Assembly (NCBI GenBank): GCA_963556495.2
Contig: OY747717.1
Coordinates: 1,505,001-1,569,000 of the forward strand
Direction: 5' to 3'
From: Valencia hispanica
Taxonomy: Eukaryota > Chordata > Actinopteri > Cyprinodontiformes > Valenciidae
Length of the DNA stretch: 64,000 nt
Every line of letters begins with the position of its first letter. Positions within the stretch are counted from its first letter, which is position 1. The notes beneath the pieces were generated by a model. It did not search any database and had not been told where the DNA came from. It saw only the letters and a list, made by a program, of their open reading frames with translations. Below are positions 22,582-33,616 of this stretch, one piece after another. A program made the translations under genes and the position numbers.

Positions 22582-23749
22582 GCGGCTCCGGGTCGCTCCG
22601 CCGAACCCTAGCGCTGTTTCGTATCAGTAGAGGATCCGTTTCGTACCCGTGCATATTCATCCAGGGCCCACTGCTCATTTGGACATGAATCATGAACAGA
22701 AACGTTCATTCAGCGGGTTTCATTTTACACCAGATTTCCATTTATATTGGTTCTGATCCCAGTTTGGAGCAAGTTGTTTCTTATAAAACGAGGCAGATTC
22801 TGACCCACATTTATCAGAGACTCAAAACTAGTTAGGAATCATCAGAACACGACCTAAAAGGTTCGGGTAGTAAAACCACGCATGCTCGGTGTGAATCAGT
22901 GTTTCTTACCCGGGTACGAAACGACCTGCAGCCGCTCTGGGCTCAGACAGGGAGACCGGGCTCAGTTGTTCTGTGTGGGAACATTTCAGAACCCGGTCCA
23001 GTTTACAGCCTCCCGGTGAGGAGGAGGAGGAGGAGGAGGAGGAGGAGGAGGAGGGGGGGAGGGGGGAGGGGGTCATTTTGCACATCCAGGAGGCTGAAGC
23101 TGAAGGTTCCAGCTGCGCAGGAGGTCCGGCTCAGATCCCACACGTCCGAACCAGCAGAATCAGCCAGATCTGGTCTCTGGTTGGATGTTTGTGGGAGATG
23201 TCAGGCAGCCGTCTCCTGCCTCGGCCATCTTTAATCAGCTGATGTCAACAGATGTGACGCAGTCCTGGTGCAGGATCTTACCTCAGAGCGCACATGTGTC
23301 TTAAAGTAAACATGGACAAGGAGGGACACGCGTGTCACTCAGAGCTTATTGGAGGAGATGCAGCTGAGCCCGGCACTCCTCCTCCAGAACCAGAACCAGA
23401 ACCAGAACCTGTTGGTGCCATGCGTCTGCAGAGCTGGATCTGCTGGACGTCTGTTGCCTTAAATCGGATGCAGCTCCGGTTGGAAGTGACTGAGTCCTGC
23501 ACAGCCTGAGCGCTTCAGCAGCATGTTGATGAGAAACAGACTCTGGATCAGATCACATCCTTTTTTTCTTTCTTCCTTTTAATCATCGCTTGGTTTTATG
23601 GGTTTGAACTTTGTAAAAAAAACACAAAAAGAAAAAGAAAACCACAAAAAGAGTCGATCATTGTCCTTTTGTTTTAAAAAGGGAAGCTCCTGGTTTCAGC
23701 CATAACCCCGAGGATCCATCGTTAGCTTTATGAGCACTATGTGTACCAA
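22582..23749 (+). other. ier5l: ier5l 3' untranslated region
   Basis: Sequence between the stop codon and the first poly(A) signal with no competing gene. It carries a purine-rich GAG repeat and an ACCAGA repeat at 23390-23411. Open frames here are repeat-driven and were not accepted. Confidence 0.6.
23017..23070. repeat. (GAG)n / G-rich purine tract
   Basis: About a dozen GAG triplets followed by G-runs, in the presumed ier5l 3' UTR. Confidence 0.95.
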
Positions 23750-23881
23750 AATAAAGAGAGTATTCAGCCATTCTCGACATATTTTCTTTGTTATTCTTGT
23801 ATTTTTGTGCTTAATAAATTGTAAATCTCCGGGTGAAACTGTTCGAGAAAGTATTTGTTAAAAATTTATAATCTTAATAAA
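23750..23881 (+). terminator. ier5l: ier5l polyadenylation signals
   Basis: Three AATAAA hexamers lie at 23750-23755, 23813-23818 and 23876-23881, followed by T/GT-rich sequence (GTGTTGTCTGAGTTT near 23904) that can serve as a downstream element. Which one is used cannot be told. All are roughly 1.2-1.3 kb past the stop codon. Confidence 0.65.
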
Positions 23882-24084
23882 AAATACAAGTCTTTCATCT
23901 GAAGTGTTGTCTGAGTTTCCTGCAGGATGACGCATCATTATTAATTTATTAATGAGCAATGAACCTCGACCAGGTGCAGAATCGCCCAGAGAACATTGAT
24001 CTGGATCCTAATGGAACAATTTTACACATAACTGCAAATATTATTTATCAAACTGTCATGATAACTTCAGACAAAAACGGAATG

Positions 24085-24625
24085 GAAAAATGTAGGTCTT
24101 CAGTTCTCTGAAGGTCCCAACACAGCATTTTAATCAGGACTTTGACTAGGCCAATGAAACATCTCGATTCCTATTTTCTCACATTTGACTCCAGAATACT
24201 TTGCTTCATGGTCCTGTAGCTTTAGAAACGAGCCCAGATCATCAGCCCACCGCCACCGTGCTTAACACCTGGTATGAGGTGTTTGGTTTTGTCCATCATT
24301 GTCCCAGAAGTCTTGTCTCTGCTAACTTTAGTTCTGCCGCCATCTTGTTTGTCCTTCAACCCCTCCAAGCAGCCATGCTGGTTCAGGGTCATGACCTTTG
24401 ACCTGCCAACTGAGGCCTGTTAGAGTCTGAGACGGATCGACAAGCTTCCCGCTCTGAACCTGCTGGGACGTCTGAGATGTTCTCCTCTCTGCAGGACGAT
24501 GGACTTCAGACAGTCTGCAGATGACCTTTGAACCCTTCCCAGGTTGATGAGCAGCAGTAGTTGCTTCTGCTAATTTAGGTCACTGCTGATACCTTTCCAC
24601 CCTGGCGTTGTTATCACCCACCTGG
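24085..24625 (-). mobile_element. Tc1-like transposon fossil
   Basis: Plus-strand blocks such as GGACTTTGACTAGGCCAATG, CATCAGCCCACCGCCACCGTG and GACCTTTGAACCCTTCCCAG follow the order of antisense Tc1 transposase sequence in fish genomes. No frame is intact. The ends are approximate. Confidence 0.6.
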
Positions 24626-25076
24626 ATGCTCCAGAGCAGGAAACGGACAAACCTCCTACTTTTATAGAGGAAGGTGATGATGATGATGATGATGGTCAGC
24701 AGAACCTGGAGGATGTTCTTCTTCTTGGATCCTGAGAAAGCATCAAAGGTGGAGTTAGATTTTGCCCTGAATTCTTCCACATTTTGAATAATTCCTCAAC
24801 TTTGACGCATCATCTGTGTTCTTTCTTTTCATCTCAGGATATTTTGGATTATTTTACATATGATTGAACTTCTCAAATGAGTCTAAAATCTTTTATTTTT
24901 ATAACATATAAAAAGTGTTAATGACTCAGAACACTGACGGAGGTTTTAGTTGGACGTGTTTGAAGCCAGCAGCTCCTTCCCTGTTATCTCTGCTCTGTGC
25001 CACTTGGTGGTGTTCTTTAAAATCAATGAATGAAGATATCAGCGTGTATACGGAGCAGAGCCACCTCAGGCTGACC

Positions 25077-25147
25077 CTCCTCCTCCTCCTCCTCCTCCTC
25101 CTCCTCCTCCTCCTCCTCCTCCTCCTCCTCCTCCTCCTCCTCCTCCA
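25077..25147. repeat. (TCC)n microsatellite
   Basis: A long, nearly pure CTC/TCC triplet run. Leu-rich and Gly-rich open frames over it are artefacts. Confidence 0.95.
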
Positions 25148-25484
25148 GGCTGCCCGGTTATTTTCCGGCCGTCGCTGCTCGTTGTTTCTCTGCAGCTGCG
25201 ATGGAGGAGAGGACCTGCAGGCAGGAGGAGGAGGAGGTATGAGGGAGCCGGGTCAGAATTCACCTTTAGGTGATGAAGATGGTTCCAACTGAAACCAGGA
25301 TCAGACCAGAATCGGGTCTGGACTCGGTTCTCCTGGTCAGCCGATGCTGTTTTTGTCTCTCGGAGTATTTACAGCTCCTCCACCTGGAGCAGGAAAGACT
25401 GACACCCAAATACACACATAAATATAAATAAATCTATTTCTAAGGGCTGCATACGTTTAGTTTTACAGGAGGATTCACACACAC

Positions 25485-25660
25485 TGCGTTAATTGGTCAC
25501 AAGTAATTGAGTTACGTTCATCCAACGTAATTTATTTACATTTGTTTAACTTGACAACTTAAAAAACGTAATAAATTTACTTGGATAAACTTAATTCAAT
25601 TATATGTGACCAATTAACGCAATTTATTTAAGTTGGATCTGCATTCTCTTTTTTTCAGTG
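25485..25660. mobile_element. Fold-back (palindromic) element
   Basis: The arm 25485-25540 starts TGCGTTAATTGGTCACA and the reverse complement of about 25568-25623 starts with the same 17 bases. The arms stay similar (AATTGAGTTACGTTCATCCAA against AATTGAATTAAGTTTATCCAA) around a ~30-bp loop. The right side continues GTTGGATCTGCATTC, a T-run and CAGTGCA, typical of a MITE end in fish. No target duplication was identified. Confidence 0.6.
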
Positions 25661-25750
25661 CATAGATGAAATAGTCTCTGGAATAAAATTATAGGTCTAA
25701 ATACAAAAGTGTTTTCTTTTTTTAGTCATATTTGCTGATCAGCTGAACTG

Positions 25751-25981
25751 GCGGGGGGGGGGGGGGGGGCACCAGGTGGCCTGGGGGAGGAGGTGTAGAA
25801 AGGCTGAGGGGGGAGGTGGAGGAGACAACAGAGAGGGGGGGGTTGATGGTGGGGGGCGGAGGCCACATGTGACAGCAGAAAGGAGTGATGAGGTGGGGGT
25901 GGGCTGCAGGGAGAAGGTGTAGTTGGAGGGGGAAGGACCATGCTGGTCAGCCCTGGTCCTATGGAGGAGGGGGGGGGGGGA
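25751..25981 (+). repeat. G-rich purine tract
   Basis: A 17-G run at 25753-25769 and many further GGGG clusters up to a G-run at about 25970-25980, all on the + strand. Such sequence can form G-quadruplexes. It also produces Pro-rich antisense frames, which were rejected. Confidence 0.85.
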
Positions 25982-26039
25982 CTGTGAACAATAAAGTCTA
26001 AAACGACAGGCGGGCCTCTACAGTACAACCTCAGGAAGC

Positions 26040-26905
26040 TGATTTATTATAATCAGCAACGATCTGATGAAGTTATTACAGGAGAAGACCTTCCACTGAG
26101 CTGGAACATTGATATGTTTATATACATCCTACAGTTATGACATTCCAGCTATTATTAAATCATTTACTCTAAGGCAGCTCTAAACTGAGACGTTTTTAGT
26201 TGTGATTTAAAGGATCTCAGTGTTTCAGCAGCTTTGCAGTTTTCTGGAAGTTTGTTCCAGATCAGAGGAGAATAGAAACTGAAAGCTGCTTCTCCATGTT
26301 TGGTTCTGATTCTAGGGATGTTGAGTCGACTGGAATTAGAGGACCTGATTGGTCTGAGGGGGGGTTGCTATAGTAACAGTAGATCTTCAACATATTTTGG
26401 TGCTAAGCCATGTAATGATTTATAAACTAGTAAAAGTATTTAGAAGTCTATTCTCTGAGCTACAGGGAGCCAGTGTAAGGCCTTTAGAACTGGCATGATG
26501 TGCTCTACTTTCCTGGTTCTAGTGAGGAACACGAGCAGCAGCGTTCTGGATCAGCTGCAGCTGTCTGATTGACTTTTTAGGCAGACCTGTGAAGACGCTG
26601 TTGCAGTAATCAATCCGACTAAAGATAAACGCATGGATGAGTTTTTCTAGGTCCCATTCTATGTTCTATGTTCTAGCTGGATTAACTGAAGCTGTGTGCT
26701 GACTGTTTATCATTCCTCTTTAGCTCCAAAAGTAATAACTTCTGTTTTGTTTCTGTTCAGCTGGAGAAAGTTACGGAACATCCACACATTGATTTGCTCG
26801 ATCCATTTATTTAGGGTTTGGATGGGTTCAGAGTCACCTGGTGACATCGTAATGTAGAGCTGAGTATCATCTGCATGTAATGTGGGTTAGTGGAATCAAC
26901 CCTGA
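26040..26905 (-). mobile_element. LINE reverse-transcriptase fossil (L2/Rex1-like group)
   Basis: Read on the - strand from 26905 it gives [19 protein letters not shown], then [12 protein letters not shown] and [13 protein letters not shown], the RT palm and following blocks. Then FSRIDYCNSVFTGLPKKS appears and a broken LHWLPV-like block. A break near 26654-26690 marks an internal deletion. The 3' part holds a PLIWNKLP-like block. The wording differs from the L2 copies at 846-5440, so this is another family of the same broad group. Confidence 0.75.
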
Positions 26906-26920
26906 TTATTTTATTAGGAT

Positions 26921-27160
26921 AGGCTGCACGTTGGGTGAATGCATGGGTTCTCTCTGGGTACTCCAGCTTCCTCCCAGAGTCTCTCAGAAACACGAGTGTT
27001 AGGTTAACTGGTCTCTATATTGTCCTTCGATATGTATGAGGTCATGGTTGATTGTTCGGGGTGTCCTCCACCTCTCGCCCAATGACTGAACGCTGAAGAT
27101 GGGTACCAGCCCCCCTCGACCCTGAAAGGACAAGCGGATGAATAGAAGGATGGACTGAGT
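26921..27160 (+). mobile_element. SINE/short-retroelement 3' body
   Basis: GGGTTCTCTCTGGGTACTCC, GCTTCCTCCCAGAGT, TTAGGTTAACTGGTCTCTA, CTCTCGCCCAATGACTGAAC and ACAAGCGGATGAATAGAAGG follow the order of a very common teleost retroelement that ends in a GGATGGA-like tail. No promoter boxes are visible in this copy. Confidence 0.65.
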
Positions 27161-27698
27161 TTAGTTCAAACACCTTAAATAACTGGCGTGTCTCTGGTTT
27201 CTACGCGTTTTCTGTCCTCTTTAAACACTATAAATCTGACCAATGTGCTTCTCTCCAGGTCAAAGGTTGAAAGGGACTCTCTATTGCCCGTCTCACCAAA
27301 ACTCAGCTGCTTCTTTTTCCCTCAATTACCGTTAAAGTCTCCATCATAATAAACTCTGATCTGTGCCGTAGTATTGTCCCCCATAGTGTCTTGGTCAAAT
27401 CTGGAGAAATGGTTAATCAGTCGGTCTCTGGGTCGCATCAACTAGGCCTCCAGAACTTTGACTAGGACGTGCCTTTTTAAAGCATGTGTCTAGAACTTCC
27501 GTCTTCCTCTAGCAGGAATGTTGTTGGAATATTTGGGCCCCAGACGGGTGCAGAACAAGTTTTGTATTTTCATGCGACTCTTTATCCTCTGGATGTTTAA
27601 ATGTATCATTAAAAGACCTTTGGGGGATCCAAAATAATACACTGAAGGAATGGATAACATGAATAGTATTATGGTCTGGCTGATCTACAGGTGATGAG
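27161..27698. other. Gene-free stretch
   Basis: No exon or repeat boundary is visible between the SINE body and the L2 tail. Confidence 0.35.
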
Positions 27699-27890
27699 GG
27701 CATCAACGGGACGCAACCTCAAGTCAATGACTCCACGCAATCTGCTGGGATTCCTTAGACAGAAAATTAACTAAAACTTTAAACTGATTGGAATGTTTGA
27801 ATTGAAATGACTTTTCTTGTAAAGCGCCTTGAGATGAAACATCTGTTGTGAATCGGCGCTATAGAAATAAACTGAATTGAAATTGAACAG
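27699..27890 (+). mobile_element. L2-type LINE 3' tail
   Basis: GCATCAACGGGACGCAACCT, CTCAAGTCAATGACTCC, TTGTAAAGCGCCTTGAGATG and GGCGCTATAGAAATAAACTG match the tails at 2045-2195 and 7971-8125. This is the most complete copy of the terminal block in the window. Confidence 0.85.
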
Positions 27891-28439
27891 CTCCATGGCG
27901 CAGGGAGAGGACCCGAGAGCTGTCTGTAACGGTTCCAAGCAGGCTGCCCTGTTTCTAAATATGGACCCAGAAAATTGCTCAAAAATATTTAGCATATTAA
28001 GACGGACCACACCCAGCCTCCCCTGCAGGCAGCAGCTGATGCATTTTCATGAAGAAGGAAACTCCGCCCACATTTAAATCCTGATTGCTAACAGACAAAC
28101 TAGGCTGCAGCTCATCTGCATATTGAGGATCATTTATGCTGCTTGTGTGAATCTCCTAACTGGGTCGTGTAGATGCAGGCCACAGTTTGATCGGATCAGC
28201 CGAAGGAACGCTGTTTACGTTTTTATAACAACTCTAAAGCTAATAAAATGAAGCCTGTGATAAAAAGTGTTTTGGTTTAACCCTGCAGAAACAGACAGAC
28301 CTTAAGAACAGCAGCTTAGATACTATTTTTCTAACTAAACATTTTATTCAAATACTTAAAAGTTTTCATATTTAGTGTTTCATCTTACTCTTTAGATGTT
28401 ATAGGATAATTAAATGAACTTTGAGTTTAATATGTTTCT

Positions 28440-28745
28440 ATTTTACTTCTTATCTGAGGCAAGGACACTTTCAACAACAGGGGTAGTTCAAGGTGCTTTA
28501 CATGATTAAAGGGATAAAGTAAAAACAGCATAAAGCATACACAGAACATATGACACACAAAGTACATAATAAAACATGAAACACACAAAACATATTATAT
28601 ATGAAAACATTGCTCAAAGTTTTTAGCCTTGATTCAAAAGAGCTCAGTGTTTCAGCAGCTTTGCAGTCGTCTGGGAGTTTGTTCCACATTAGAGGAGCAC
28701 AGAAACTGAAAGCTGCTGAGGGATTTCTCCAGACCATCTTCACCT
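28440..28745 (-). mobile_element. LINE 3' fragment, reverse orientation
   Basis: A - strand frame (28498-28743) reads NPSAAFSFCAPLMWNKLP and then CKAAETLSSFESRLKTL, the C-terminal block of L2/Rex1-type RT proteins. The same block is antisense at 26190-26330. A GCTTTACATGATTAAAG block near the left end resembles a LINE tail. Confidence 0.65.
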
Positions 28746-29399
28746 ACAGCTGCATCCCGTTTCAGAATCTGCCTCCTCGGAAAACTGCATTTCAAGCTGC
28801 GACATGTCCAAACGGGTCGGAGCAGCTGTCCCATTCCAAACATTCTTCCCAGTGAGCCCCGAAACTCTGCTCTCTGCTCTCACATTTCATCTTTACCTAC
28901 GGCACCTCTGCAGCATCTGCAATGCTGGGAAAAGTGGGAAAAGTGGCAGAATAGAGGACATTTTGTCCGTTTTGGGGCACAGATAGCTTGTAACAATAGA
29001 GCCACTCCAGCAGAGCTTTCAGAGTAGAACATTCGCTGAAGAGGCTTCATGTGTTGTTGAGCAACATGTTGACAGGAACAACTGAAGGAGTGGATGGTGT
29101 CTGGCTTCTCCTTGTTTTTAGGTTTGGTTTCAGAGATACACCAGAGACTAGAAGGCTTCATTGATGATTGATAGACAGGTGGGTCCAAGTCAGCTTAATG
29201 TGCCACATTATTATAATCAGAGCATCTTTTATAAAATCCAAATATTCTGTCTGTCAATAATCATTTCAAAGCAAGAAAAAATTTGATGGATCAGAACACG
29301 AGATTACTCAAACAAGCAAAAATAAAACATTTATTAATTTAAGAATCATGCATCTGCTTTGTATTATTGCATAATTATTGAAAAAAATTGTATTTCATC
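28746..29399. other. Gene-free stretch
   Basis: No supported gene or element. It becomes AT-rich toward the decayed repeat field that follows. Confidence 0.35.
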
Positions 29400-30900
29400 T
29401 GAATGTTGTGTGAAAATGTGGCAAATTTGAACTATTTGGTAAATATTTACCAGTTATTGCTTGCTACTATTTAACTAATCTAAAATAAATAGATGGTGTT
29501 TTTTGTATTATTAGTTGAGAATAAATTAGTTGGGTTTGCTTATTTATCAAAATATAGTTTTGAATCAAATAACCCAATCATATCTTTAAATAGCCTATTT
29601 TGCTGAATTTGATCAAATAGCTAAAGTTAAGGTTTAGCTAAAGCTTCAGCATTTAGCACTGTCTAAACTTGAACAAATTCTAACCAATGACAGTAACAGG
29701 TTTGTTTTTAAGTTAGTGCATAATAAGTTGGTTATTTTTATGTTTTTTAATCAAATAAATAATAATTTAAAAATATTTTCAAAGCTAACAGCTAGCTTGA
29801 GTTTCAGCTAAAACTTTGATACCCGAAAAGTTTTGCTGTTTGTTGCTCTAAACATTCCTTCTAACTATAGAGTTAGCCATACGTGTTGTTTTTTTAAGTT
29901 ACTTGGAGTTGTTAGTTTTGTCTGTTTTGCCAATATACAGTTTTGAATCAAACAACCCAATCATATTTCAAAATATTGTGCTGAATTTTAACAGATAGCT
30001 AAAGTTAAGGATGAGCTAAAGCTTTAGCAGTTAGCACCTTCTAAACTAGCTGATTTAAACTAATGATAAAGAGTTAGTTACAGGTTTGTTTTTAAGTTAG
30101 TTCATAAGAAGTTATTTGTATTTTTTAAATCAAATAAATCATAATTTCAAATTATTCTCAAGTTTAACAGCTAGCTAAAGCAACTTAAGTTTCAGCTAAA
30201 ACTTTTATACCAGAAATTAGCTGAAGTTTTGCTGTTTGATGAAGTAAAGTTACAACTTTAGCAATTAGCATGCACTAAACTTTCGTTCTAACTAATGCTA
30301 AATAGTTAGCTATAGTTTTTTAAGTTAGTTGAAAGTTTAGCTGTTTGCCAAAACACAGTTTTGAAACAAATTATTGCATTTTAATGGATAACTAGGCTAA
30401 AACATTAACACCAAAATGTGGCTAAACTTTTGCTATTTGTTAAAGTATAGCTAAACCTTGAGCAATTAGCAATTGCTAAAATTGGACTAATTGTTTACCT
30501 AGTGTAGAATTAGTTAGTTATAAATAAGTTAGTTTATTCCAACTTCAAATATAGTTTGAAATAAAACTGTGATTTTAAGACATTATGCTGAAAGTGGACA
30601 AATAGCTAAAACTATTTGCTAAGGTTTTAGCGAAAACATTGGCAACAAAATTAGCTACTTTATCTACATGCTAAAAATCATCTGAACTTCAATAGCATCA
30701 GCAAATTATTTTTGCTAAAGATGAGAATTCAATACTTGGGTTTGGTTTTTAGTTCTTTTTGTAATACTCTACAAAAATATGTTTTTTTTTTATTTTAACA
30801 CTTCAATTCTAAAGAGCAGGTCAAAGTTAGCTAAGAACAGTTATTTTTTAAAAACAATTTTTCAGTAAAGTATTTTAACACTTTCAAATTTGGTATTCAC
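29400..30900. repeat. Decayed long-period tandem repeat
   Basis: The phrase AGTTTTGAATCAAATAACCC near 29554 recurs near 29938 as AGTTTTGAATCAAACAACCC, near 30356 as AGTTTTGAAACAAATTATTG and near 30551 as TAGTTTGAAATAAAACTGTG. That gives spacings of about 384, 418 and 195 bp. Other linked phrases (AGCTAAAGTTAAGG, AACAGCTAGC, TTAGCTGTTTG) recur in step. This looks like an old tandem array with a base period near 195-210 bp, now heavily mutated. Confidence 0.65.
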
Positions 30901-31985
30901 AGCACAAACAAGAATCATTAAATGATGGTTAAATATTAACAGCCTGAGATGTCCCTGTGTTGGAGAAGTTTCCATATTTTATCCGTTCATCTTTGTTCTT
31001 CAATGATGCTGATTTGGAGACACAGTATGAGTGATCACATAGGTTAACTTCTGAAAATATATATTTTTTTTTTCTTCAAAAGAAGGTTGAAGGTTCAGCC
31101 CCAGAAATAACTGGAGCATCATCAGAAACTGCCTCATAAATGCTTTAAAACATTTATACACAAGGTCTAATTCCTCCTAGTTGGACCTCATTTCAGGAGT
31201 TTATCTGAGAGACGATCATTCCTGTTTCCACTCGGTTTGGTGGTTCTGCTACAGAAGTTTGCTCTGAAATGAAACAGCAGATGTCTTGAATGAGCATTTG
31301 TGTAAAGTCCCTCCGTCATATTGGGCCGTTGCTTTCAGCTCCACTCCCTCAACATCCTGTAGGGCAGGGGGATTTCCACTCCTTCAGTGAAGACTAACGC
31401 TCAGCTTAAAAAGCAAAAACAGGACCGCTAAAGGCTGAAGAGCTTATTTTTGGCAAATTCTACAAGCAGAGATCTTCCTCCACATGACAGAATACTGTGT
31501 GGTAGACCTCCTCATGCAAAATTCAACAGTTTTCCCTGTTCGTCTCAGAATCCATCTGCTTCAGTAGGTTCATTTCTCGGTCAGCAGAGTGAAGGCTGTT
31601 TCAGATGAAGCAGAGGGACTGACAAACCAGAACCAGACTGGTTCTGGAGAGCAGAAAATGGCTGACTGGAGCAGAATGTGTGCAAGATCTCAGAAGAAGG
31701 CTTCAACTTCAAGGGTTTCAAAGGACTGTGAAGATTTAAAGTGCATTAAAGTTAATAAACCTGCTTTTTTATTCCCTTATTTTTTTTAAGTGATTTCATA
31801 ATTTTATTGTTAAACTTGAAAAAAAATAATGTATTACCTAATAAAATAAGAAACTCTGTTACTTTTGTTTTTTTGGTCATTAGTCACCAAATCCATCTGA
31901 AGGTTTTAGTTGCTGCTACACAATAAACAAATCCTCAATTCAATCAATACAATAAAGTCAGATTTTCCAAAACTAAAATGTTACC
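30901..31985. other. Gene-free intergenic stretch
   Basis: It lies between the decayed repeat and the tetranucleotide array. A 66-codon frame at 31589-31789 has no recognisable domain. Confidence 0.35.
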
Positions 31986-31987
31986 TG

Positions 31988-32736
31988 ACCATCCGTCCGT
32001 CCGTCCATCCAACCATCCATCCATCCAACCATCCGTTCGTCCATCCGTCCAACCATCCATCCATCCAACCATCCGTTCGTCCATCCAACCATCCATCCAT
32101 CCAACCATCCGTCCGTCCGTCCATCCAACCATCCATCCATCCAACCATCCGTTCGTCCATCCGTCCGTCCATCCATCCAACCATCTGTTCGTCCATCCAT
32201 CCATCCATCCATCCAACCATCCAACCATCCGTTCGTCCATCCGTCCGTCCATCCATCCAACCATCCGTCCGTCCGTCCATCCAACCATCCATCCATCCAA
32301 CCATCCGTTCGTCCATCCGTCCAACCATCCGTTCGTCCATCCGTCCAACCATCCATCCATCCAACCATCTGTTCGTCCATCCAACCATCCATCCATCCAT
32401 CCAACCATCCAACCAACCGTCCGTCCGTCCATCCAACCAACCATCCGTCCGTCCATCCAACCAACCATCCATCCATCCATCCGTCCAACCAACCAACCAA
32501 CCATCCAACCAACCAACCATCCGTCCATCCAACCAACCATCCATCCATCCAACCAACCAACCATCCATCCATCCATCCAACCAACCATCCATCCGTCCGT
32601 CCATCCATCTGTCCGTCCATCCAACCAACCAACCAACCAACCATCCGTCCGTCCGTCCGTCCAACCATCCATCCAACAAACCATCCGTCCATCCAACCAT
32701 CCGTCCAACCAACCATCCAACCATCCATCCATCCAC
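31988..32736. repeat. (CCAT/CCGT/CAAC) tetranucleotide array
   Basis: About 750 bp of CCATCCAACCATCCGTCCGT-like repeats with period 4 and mixed variants. All three frames on both strands stay open for 250 or more codons because the unit contains no stop. These frames are not genes. Confidence 0.98.
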
Positions 32737-32984
32737 ACAGTTTAACACAGCTTAAAAATGTTTTTTTTTTATTAAAAGAAGCATCTTTTATAATGTTTAA
32801 AACATATTGATGAAAAGGCCAAAAGCAGAACTGGAGTTTGTTGAAATGGAGATAAAACTCTGGTTTTCTGATTGGAGGAAGGTGATAAAACAGCCAGCAC
32901 TGCACACAGAACCACTATATTCATTTTATTCCTTTTAATGACAACATTCATCAGAACTGAGCTGACATAGTTTGTTTTATATAT

Positions 32985-32990
32985 TTTATT
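32985..32990 (-). terminator. ptpa: Probable ptpa polyadenylation signal
   Basis: AATAAA on the - strand, 552 bp past the ptpa stop codon. Another lies at 32925-32930. Either would give a 3' UTR of about 0.55-0.65 kb. Use is inferred. Confidence 0.5.
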
Positions 32991-33541
32991 TGGTGGGGCT
33001 TGATGAGGACAGTGTGGGGCAAACAGAAAAGTGAAGTCCATGCAGAGGTTTTTCCTTTATCTCGAAGTTTTCTATCTCATCTAGATGGATGGTTCTACAG
33101 TCGGTTCTGAGCGTGTCAACGGCGGTCGGCCAAACTTCAACCTTTGGCCTTAAAAAGCAAAAACGAAAACCAAACACAGTCTCGTTGATGACGGCTACCA
33201 GGCGTGAATGAAGCCGTAGTTAAATCCGAATACTGCAGCATTCATCATCACATTCTGAAAATAACACAAAACAAAACTTCTATTTGAGCCGTTTTTATAA
33301 ATAAGACAAAAATCAGAGGATGCCCCGGAGTCGGAGGTCATCAACAACATAACGAGCAGGAAAGTCATGGATGTCTGCAAACTTCCACAGCCGCATGTGT
33401 GCTCATGAGGGAATGCATGTGTTGGTCTACGCGGCTGGCATTCGCTACGGTTGGATCTGGGAACGCTGGAGGGAAAAAAAAAGAAAAAAAAAAAAGGGGG
33501 AGCCGTTGGTATTTTGGTTGTTTCTTTGCCTCCGTGGAGCG

Positions 33542-33616
33542 TCATGGCGTTGCTGGATGGATGGGGAGCAGGCTGCCGAATTTGAAATGCTGGATCACAG
33601 GGAACTTCTCCAGACA
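33542..33616 (-). CDS. ptpa: ptpa exon 11 (stop codon)
   Basis: Acceptor CTGTTTGCAG. It covers residues 313-336, [18 protein letters not shown] then IHPATP, and the TGA stop at 33544-33542. Confidence 0.95.
   Translation of the reverse strand, partial: CLEKFPVIQHFKFGSLLPIHPATP

Noticed and set aside
22154..22693. Long antisense and alternative-frame ORFs over ier5l (also 21625-22248 and 21756-22400)
   Set aside because: They are shadows of the GC-rich ier5l coding sequence, which alone shows family-specific conserved blocks.
31910..32905. Open frames of 250-310 codons on both strands
   Set aside because: They are readings through a CCAT/CCGT/CAAC tetranucleotide array with no possible stop codon. 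All are repetitive and overlap each other.
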